Source: Tridacna crocea (Eukaryota; Mollusca; Bivalvia; Cardiida; Cardiidae). From it: 64,000 nt of DNA. The stretch covers positions 29,216,427 through 29,280,426 of the forward strand of contig OX031065.1 in assembly GCA_943736015.1 (NCBI GenBank). Direction: 5' to 3'. Of this stretch, positions 62,401-64,000 are shown piece after piece. Each line of letters opens with the position of its first letter. Positions within the stretch are counted from its first letter, which is position 1. A program made the position numbers and the translations under genes. The notes beneath the pieces are model-generated. The model was not told the DNA's origin. It saw nothing but the letters and a program-made list of their open reading frames with translations, and ran no database searches.

Positions 62401-63408
62401 AACCTAAAATATTGTTGTTTGGTAAGGAGTTAAAAAGTAGGTCACCAGGACAAATAGAAAAAGCATATGCACATTCTGGAGGCCACATTTTCAGTCCAGT
62501 TCTTATAAGACTTGATTAGAATGTTTTTTGATATCTCAGAGAGGTTTGAAACGAGTCTCATCTAGTCAAAACTATGTAAGGAACAAGTCTTAGAAAAACC
62601 ATGTGTGCATTGTTGAGGCCACAGTTTCAGTTTAAGAATGTTTGTCTTGATAACAGTGAGTTTTAAAGTGGGTCTTGTTGAGTCAAAAAGTTGGTCAATT
62701 AGAAAATCTTTGAAAAAGCTTATATTCACTCAAGAGGCCACATAATCTGCCCAGTACTCATAAAAGTTTGACAAAATCTCTTGGTATCTAAGAAGTGATC
62801 AAAAAAGTTGTGTTTGATAAAAAAGGTTCAAGTGAGCAATTTTACACTTGTCCAAATTCAAAGCACTTTTAACAGCAACATCAAAAACTTCCAAACACTG
62901 TTAGAAAAAGCAAAATGCTGGTTACCAGCATTGTTTCAAAAGCCTTCTTCTTGAGTTCTTCTGTTACCGTCAACCAGACAATGATCAAAAGTGAGAAAGG
63001 AATGCGCCCTTTTTCTGTGACAATCAATAGTCCTTTGAAAGAAACTAGCTGAATTGGGGATTTGAATTAGTGACTCCTTGGCTCAACTGCTGCATGCTAC
63101 TGACTACGCTAACAGGCTCCCCCATCGGGATAAATACTACTGTCGCTTGGAAGATGCCCAATATATTATCTTAAACAAGTACTGTAGAGCATAGGCATGT
63201 GATTTTTATGCGCCTTGTCATTCTTTTTAATGTAGTTTTCTCTACTTGCTCGAATTTATATTTCTAAAAAACAATATTTCAAGTATTCCCCAAGTACAAG
63301 ACAGAGTTACAGAAGATTCCAACTTGGAACATCTACAGCGGCTGAACATAGATGATAGCTCAACCAAAACCTCAGATGCACAATATGGCACAAACACAGG
63401 GCCAAAAG
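41320..63408 (+). CDS. RIPK-like: RIP-family protein kinase, 5' nine coding exons, gene continues past window
   Basis: Nine exons join in phase to 438 codons and run on beyond 63408. The kinase domain is whole: glycine loop GKGGYGQV (26-33), VAIK lysine K46, probable helix-C glutamate E65, hinge IEYM (95-98), catalytic loop HGDLKADN (140-147; D142, K144, N147), DFG (160-162), APE (190-192), DIYSFG (206-211) and CW.......RP (263-272). Order and wording (PPMFHGDLKADNIL, GGTLCHTAPERL, RPDLESLCSDCPEII) match the RIP kinases, which relay innate immune and cell-death signals. It is a non-RD kinase (HGD). Residues 277-438 form a hydrophilic linker without a recognised domain; an RHIM, death or other C-terminal domain would lie outside. 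The start is the first Met after in-frame TAG at 41299. Subfamily is unresolved. Confidence 0.88.
41502..41764 (+). mobile_element. MITE A55, forward, with short tandem duplication
   Basis: CTTTACCGCACAAACCTGAC is doubled near the left end; right flank TTAC. Begins 12 bp after kinase exon 1. Confidence 0.9.
42060..42225 (+). mobile_element. MITE A right-half fragment
   Basis: CTTTTCTACGTATATTTTG to GTAGACTGGTAAAGAGT, decayed. Confidence 0.5.
42461..42691 (+). mobile_element. MITE B copy 5, complete
   Basis: TTAACCCTTTACTCCATAGA to TTATGGGGTAAAGGGTTAA; palindrome nearly perfect. Confidence 0.94.
42951..43114 (+). CDS. RIPK-like: RIP kinase exon 2 (residues 57-112)
   Basis: Helix C (KELRREAERL) and the hinge strand (HYGLVIEYMHFGN). 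Acceptor TTTTGTTATAG, donor GTATGA. Confidence 0.9.
43205..43305 (+). repeat. Foldback F relative, single arm
   Basis: GGTCAGTTGGCAGGGGTCTT, TTCACGGCTGTGGTGAATCA and GAGCCGAAGGCGGGCAGCAT match the repeat at 27714. Confidence 0.7.
43702..43774 (-). tRNA. tRNA-Thr(CGU)-like sequence, probably SINE head or pseudogene
   Basis: 73 nt on the minus strand fold as a cloverleaf: GCTCAGTTGGTAGAG D arm, anticodon arm TATGA-CTCGTGA-TCATG (anticodon CGT), T arm ATGGG-TTCAATT-CCCAC. Two acceptor pairs and one T-stem pair mismatch and no terminator run follows, so a working tRNA gene is doubtful. Confidence 0.45.
43843..44612. mobile_element. Element K with minisatellite inverted ends
   Basis: Left end GAAATTTCGGGGTACGGAC followed by four to five CCTAGGACAAAACCCC units; right end has GGGGGTTTTGTCCTA units then GTCCTACACTCGAAATTTC, inverse of the left. 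Interior is AT-rich without a gene. Confidence 0.8.
44613..45640. other. Kinase intron 2, mostly unassigned
   Basis: Decayed reverse MITE A at about 44725-44825 (AGAAAATGCTATTTACAAGC / TTTCTCCTTTTATCACAATG). Remainder AT-rich with no clear repeat. Confidence 0.45.
45640..45806 (+). mobile_element. MITE A56, forward right half
   Basis: GCAACAAGCATTTTCTCC and TTTTATCGTCTCCATATGC; left end missing. Confidence 0.6.
45826..46052 (+). mobile_element. MITE A57, forward, diverged
   Basis: Begins AACTCTATACCACATAACC; right TTAA shared with B6. Confidence 0.8.
46049..46275 (+). mobile_element. MITE B copy 6
   Basis: TTAACCCTTTACTCCATAGA to TTATGGGGTAAAGGTTAA. Arms differ (left GGCAAAAGGAG, right CACCTTTTCCC), a mixed A/B palindrome. 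Confidence 0.92.
46660..46980 (+). mobile_element. MITE A58, forward, split by A59
   Basis: Right-half pieces CCCACTACGTTTTCTACCC (46679) and TTTGTAGTCTGCAGATGC (46940) abut A59 on either side. Confidence 0.75.
46731..46939 (+). mobile_element. MITE A59, forward, nested in A58
   Basis: TTAACCCTTTACCACACAAT to CATGTGGTAAAGGGTAA, internal deletion of the left arm. Confidence 0.88.
46982..47210 (+). mobile_element. MITE A60, forward, complete
   Basis: CACTCTTTACCACACAAATC to TTGTTTGGTAAAGGGCTAA; flanks TTCA/CTAA. Confidence 0.88.
47211..47690. other. End of kinase intron 2
   Basis: A small (CATC/CATA) microsatellite at 47452-47482. Pyrimidine-rich tract before exon 3. Confidence 0.45.
47691..47827 (+). 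CDS. RIPK-like: RIP kinase exon 3 (residues 112-157)
   Basis: Catalytic-loop exon: MKHLHSFTPPMFHGDLKADN. An upstream CTGAACAG acceptor would put a stop in frame, so TCTATTTCAG at 47690 is chosen; it restores the phase exactly. Confidence 0.9.
47846..47945 (+). mobile_element. MITE A61 fragment
   Basis: TTCTTTACCAAACAATCTG and AAAACACTTTTGGAAAAGGAG. Confidence 0.65.
47946..48710. other. Kinase intron 3, no feature seen
   Basis: AT-rich; an inverted pair around CCCATGACGGTGCC is not convincing. Confidence 0.4.
48711..48915 (+). CDS. RIPK-like: RIP kinase exon 4 (residues 158-226)
   Basis: Begins VCDFGLSEW (DFG), runs through the activation segment to TAPERL (APE) and DIYSFGITVWELFAGERPY. Activation segment has T and S residues (TTSQMMT) that could be phosphorylated. 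Confidence 0.93.
48935..49080 (+). mobile_element. MITE A62, forward, right end lost
   Basis: CACTTTACCAAACAATCTTG, GGCATTTTCTCTTTTATTTAG; decayed palindrome. Confidence 0.7.
49260..51400 (+). repeat. Tandem array D3, 13 units of about 159 bp
   Basis: Thirteen AGCTTTGATATTTGG-type marks between about 49417 and 51325. Each unit also has TTCTTCTCT(A/G)AAACTAGAAGG, GTGGACC(T/A)CTACCAAGTTTG and GGGTCACAAGTTC. Same family as D1 and D2. Confidence 0.9.
51525..51674 (+). CDS. RIPK-like: RIP kinase exon 5 (residues 226-276)
   Basis: C-lobe end: EGQRPDLESLCSDCPEII and ISKCWHQDGLKRPEFDG. Closes the kinase domain. Confidence 0.92.
51697..51925 (+). mobile_element. MITE A63, forward
   Basis: ATAATTCTTCACTGTGCAAT to TTTGTTTGATAAAGAATTTA; terminal tetramers decayed. 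22 bp after kinase exon 5. Confidence 0.8.
52245..52440 (-). mobile_element. MITE A64, reverse, decayed
   Basis: ATAATTTTAGACTGGACCAA, GAAAACATTGTGAAAAAAGG / TTTTCTCCTTTTTCAACAAT. Confidence 0.7.
52530..52860 (+). mobile_element. MITE A65 and a further fragment, decayed
   Basis: CATGACCCCATGAGAGAAAT, CTTGAAATGCTTTCAAGTTG, then a second start CACGAGTTCTGACAACCTTG at 52797. Confidence 0.5.
52861..54360. other. No recognised gene
   Basis: Open frame 53099-53530 (143 codons) lacks known motifs and lies inside candidate element T. GTGTAC/GTACAC-rich short repeats around 54190-54320. Confidence 0.4.
55110..55368 (+). mobile_element. tRNA-derived SINE copy 3, old
   Basis: GTGATTAGCATATTTAAC head trace; GTGTGAGAAAGCCAGGAAA and ATATGACCTAAGC match copy 2 at 20080. 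Confidence 0.68.
55885..56575. repeat. Satellite of about 62 bp, about 11 units
   Basis: Each unit reads like GATTCACCA(G/C)AGCTGTGAAC, AAGTTTCCAAGTCCC and TGCCACCTG(C/G). It is built from one arm of foldback F (27714). Unit lengths vary and some units are cut. Confidence 0.92.
56576..57013. other. Kinase intron 5 end, no feature
   Basis: Unique-looking AT-rich DNA ahead of exon 6. Confidence 0.45.
57014..57108 (+). CDS. RIPK-like: RIP kinase exon 6 (residues 276-307)
   Basis: Charged helical segment (EEMGKAYMEHKHEIN, SIRSQICEKC) following the domain, similar in position to the post-kinase helix of RIPKs. Acceptor ATATCATTGCAG, donor GTAAGT. Confidence 0.8.
57148..57380 (-). mobile_element. 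MITE A66/A67, reverse, end duplicated
   Basis: TTAACCTTTCACTTAATGAC, then a second start TTAACACTTCACATGACAAA 62 bp on; the GACAAGTC(C/T)AAATT block is present twice. Confidence 0.65.
57391..57413. repeat. Small perfect hairpin
   Basis: AACCTTGGG-AAAAA-CCCAAGGTT; 9 bp arms, no known role in this setting. Confidence 0.6.
57600..58440. mobile_element. Repeat D relative
   Basis: TCTGGTTGCCATAGCAA, AATCTTCTCTTCTGAAACTGC near 57670-57735; ends CAGTGGAGCGATCCAGGGC at 58397. MITE A right end CTTGTGTGGTAAAGGGTTAA lies within at 57910-57929. Confidence 0.55.
58761..58989 (+). mobile_element. MITE A69, forward, complete
   Basis: 229 bp; paired ACACTGTGG / CCACAGTGT arms as in A2 and A34; right flank TTTA. 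Confidence 0.93.
59141..59334 (+). CDS. RIPK-like: RIP kinase exon 7 (residues 308-372)
   Basis: Acidic linker (DPVYIDTMYIDNQLETD, PLKPVEEQLSEF). No known domain. Supported by open frame, acceptor ACTTGTTTTAG, donor GTAAAT and phase. Confidence 0.75.
59438..60246 (+). mobile_element. Repeat D2 with 3' hairpin
   Basis: Starts TTAGCTCCACTGGCCAAATG, ends GCCAGTTGAGCAATACAGGG and GGGCCATCATGGCCCTCTTG. A MITE A right end (GTTTGTGTGGTAAAGGGTTAA, to 60201) lies inside. Confidence 0.65.
60389..60475. repeat. Two-unit tandem repeat, about 40-44 bp
   Basis: AAGTAGGTACTGGGTTGAAAA and TAGTGCTGGTCTGAGG occur twice in succession. Confidence 0.8.
60476..61067. other. Kinase intron 7, no feature seen
   Basis: Short open frames at 60585-60791 and 60813-61058 lack splice context or known motifs. 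Confidence 0.4.
61068..61296 (+). mobile_element. MITE A71, forward, complete
   Basis: 229 bp; left TTAA, right ATAA. 87 bp upstream of kinase exon 8. Confidence 0.92.
61384..61458 (+). CDS. RIPK-like: RIP kinase exon 8 (residues 372-397)
   Basis: Reads YSAELSSCNDRKNLPKRYG. Acceptor CTTTTATCTGTCCTAG is strong; phase 2 to 2 fits both neighbours. Confidence 0.68.
61610..62830 (+). repeat. Tandem array G1, about 150-170 bp unit, with A72 inserted
   Basis: Head GCGTTTAGCTCTACTAGCAG with inverse GAGCTTTTTT, then units with GGTCA..AAAACTAGGTCA, AAATCTTA.AAAA, GAGGCCACA, CAGAATGTTTGTCTTGAT. Confidence 0.82.
62207..62433 (+). mobile_element. MITE A72, forward, complete, inside array G1
   Basis: TTAACCCATCACCACATAAT to GTTTGGTAAGGAGTTAA; the array unit rejoins as GTTGAGTTAAAAAGTAGG. 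Confidence 0.93.
62823..63000 (-). mobile_element. MITE A73, reverse, decayed
   Basis: CACTTGTCCAAATTCAAAGC, AAAATGCTGGTTACCAGCAT; right arm shortened. Confidence 0.7.
63045..63125 (-). mobile_element. tRNA-like SINE head
   Basis: Minus strand TAGCGTAGTCAGTAGC (box A-like) and ATTCAAATCCCC (box B-like) about 45 nt apart. Confidence 0.5.
63284..63408 (+). CDS. RIPK-like: RIP kinase exon 9 (residues 397-439)
   Basis: Reads SIPQVQDRVTEDSNLEHLQR then DDSSTKTSDAQYG; polar linker. Acceptor CAATATTTCAAG is modest; donor GTAGCT. Ends one base into codon 439; the next exon lies beyond the window. Confidence 0.6.
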
Positions 63409-63629
63409 GTAGCTTGTTTTTTGTTGTCCCTATTCCAAACCAGACAGCGCCATTTTTTTTACTATTGCTGAGTGGATGCCTCATAAAAAATCATGGAAAA
63501 CCAACAAAATTTCTTTTTCCTTCAATGTTTTTTAAATACCATCTTTGGACCACATTTAATTCATTATTTGGGCAACATGGATAATCATGAATCAAATCAA
63601 GCAGCAAAGTGCCATATTTTATCTACTTT

Positions 63630-64000
63630 TTTGTGCTCACTTGTGCACAAAGTCCTGAAGATGAGCTTTTGTGATTGTGATGTGTCCATAGTGCATTGTT
63701 CGTCATAACATTTACTTTGTGTATACTCTAGAGGCCACATTTTTGGTCAGATACTCGTGAAACTTGTCAGAATGTTTGTCTTGATCATATCTTGGACAAG
63801 TATGCTGATGTGTCATATCCAGTGGAAGACTAGGTCACTAGGTCAAATCTTAGAAAAAACATGTTCGCCCTTTAGAAGCCAAATTTATGTCCAAAACTCT
63901 TGAAAATTGGTCAGAATGTTTGTTTTGATGAAACCTCAAATGTGTTTAAAAAAATGGGTCAGGTCAGGTCAAAAACTAGGTCACTCGATCAAATCTTAGA
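63630..64000 (+). repeat. Tandem array G2, runs off the window
   Basis: Head GCTCACTTGTGCACAAAGTC with inverse GATGAGCTTTTGTGATTG, then GAGGCCACATTTTTGGTC and CAGAATGTTTGTCTTGATC units, matching G1. Confidence 0.8.

Noticed and set aside
3274-62433. Family A and B palindromes as microRNA precursors.
   Set aside because: Length of about 65 bp with almost no loop, dozens of copies and transposon ends argue for MITE biology first; small RNA data would be needed to propose a miRNA.
4435-62519. Many open frames encoding peptides like GKGENAGYQHFLLFPQCF, which look like a conserved protein family.
   Set aside because: They are translations of the family A palindrome on either strand. The conservation is of DNA repeats, reading frames are short and no frame is shared beyond the element.

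Overview
The window looks like AT-rich animal DNA, most likely from a bivalve mollusc. The evidence is two split genes with GT-AG introns of about 0.2 to 5.4 kb, tRNA-derived SINEs ending in ATCA repeats, and long tandem repeats of a type I associate with bivalve genomes. I assigned the group from repeat style and protein similarity by eye, not by a search.

Two genes on the plus strand can be read. (1) At 9932-25812, a complete 13-exon gene encodes a 520-residue CD36/scavenger receptor class B protein closest to SCARB2 (LIMP-2). All splice phases join without a break. (2) From 41320 to beyond the right edge, the first nine coding exons (438 codons) of a receptor-interacting-protein (RIP) type kinase can be joined: a full kinase domain, then a linker. 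Its 3' part lies outside the window. A possible orphan exon sits at 1116-1252.

The rest is mostly repeats. The dominant one, here called family A, is a short non-autonomous DNA transposon: most complete copies are 229 bp including a TTAA at each end, with TIRs near CCCTTTACC and a central palindrome of about 65 bp. About 70 complete, partial or decayed copies fill introns and spacers. A sister family B (six copies) has the same length, ends and design but a different, still perfectly paired palindrome. TTAA duplication and CCC-starting ends point to piggyBac-like mobilisation; no transposase is present here. Many copies are joined end to end sharing one TTAA, and some are nested.

Layout: 1-8.0 kb, repeats (A, B, a TTAA-flanked pair C, a CCGTAAAACG element). 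8.0-9.9 kb, mostly unique, with a CpG-bearing stretch that may hold the SCARB promoter. 9.9-25.8 kb, SCARB. 25.8-41.2 kb, spacer with a four-copy A array, foldback and tandem repeats and a 1.2 kb inverted-repeat-bounded segment. 41.3-64 kb, kinase gene, whose introns hold tandem arrays (13 units of about 159 bp at 49.3-51.4 kb; a 62 bp satellite at 55.9-56.6 kb), an element with minisatellite inverted ends (43.8-44.6 kb) and a TTAATGG-rich element (51.9-54.9 kb).

The two genes have no evident functional link: one is a lysosomal/cell-surface lipid or ligand receptor, the other a signalling kinase of the innate immunity/cell-death type. The most unusual biology lies in the TTAA elements: arm-to-arm covariation of their hairpins, self-targeted concatemers, and inverted pairs flanking consecutive SCARB exons.
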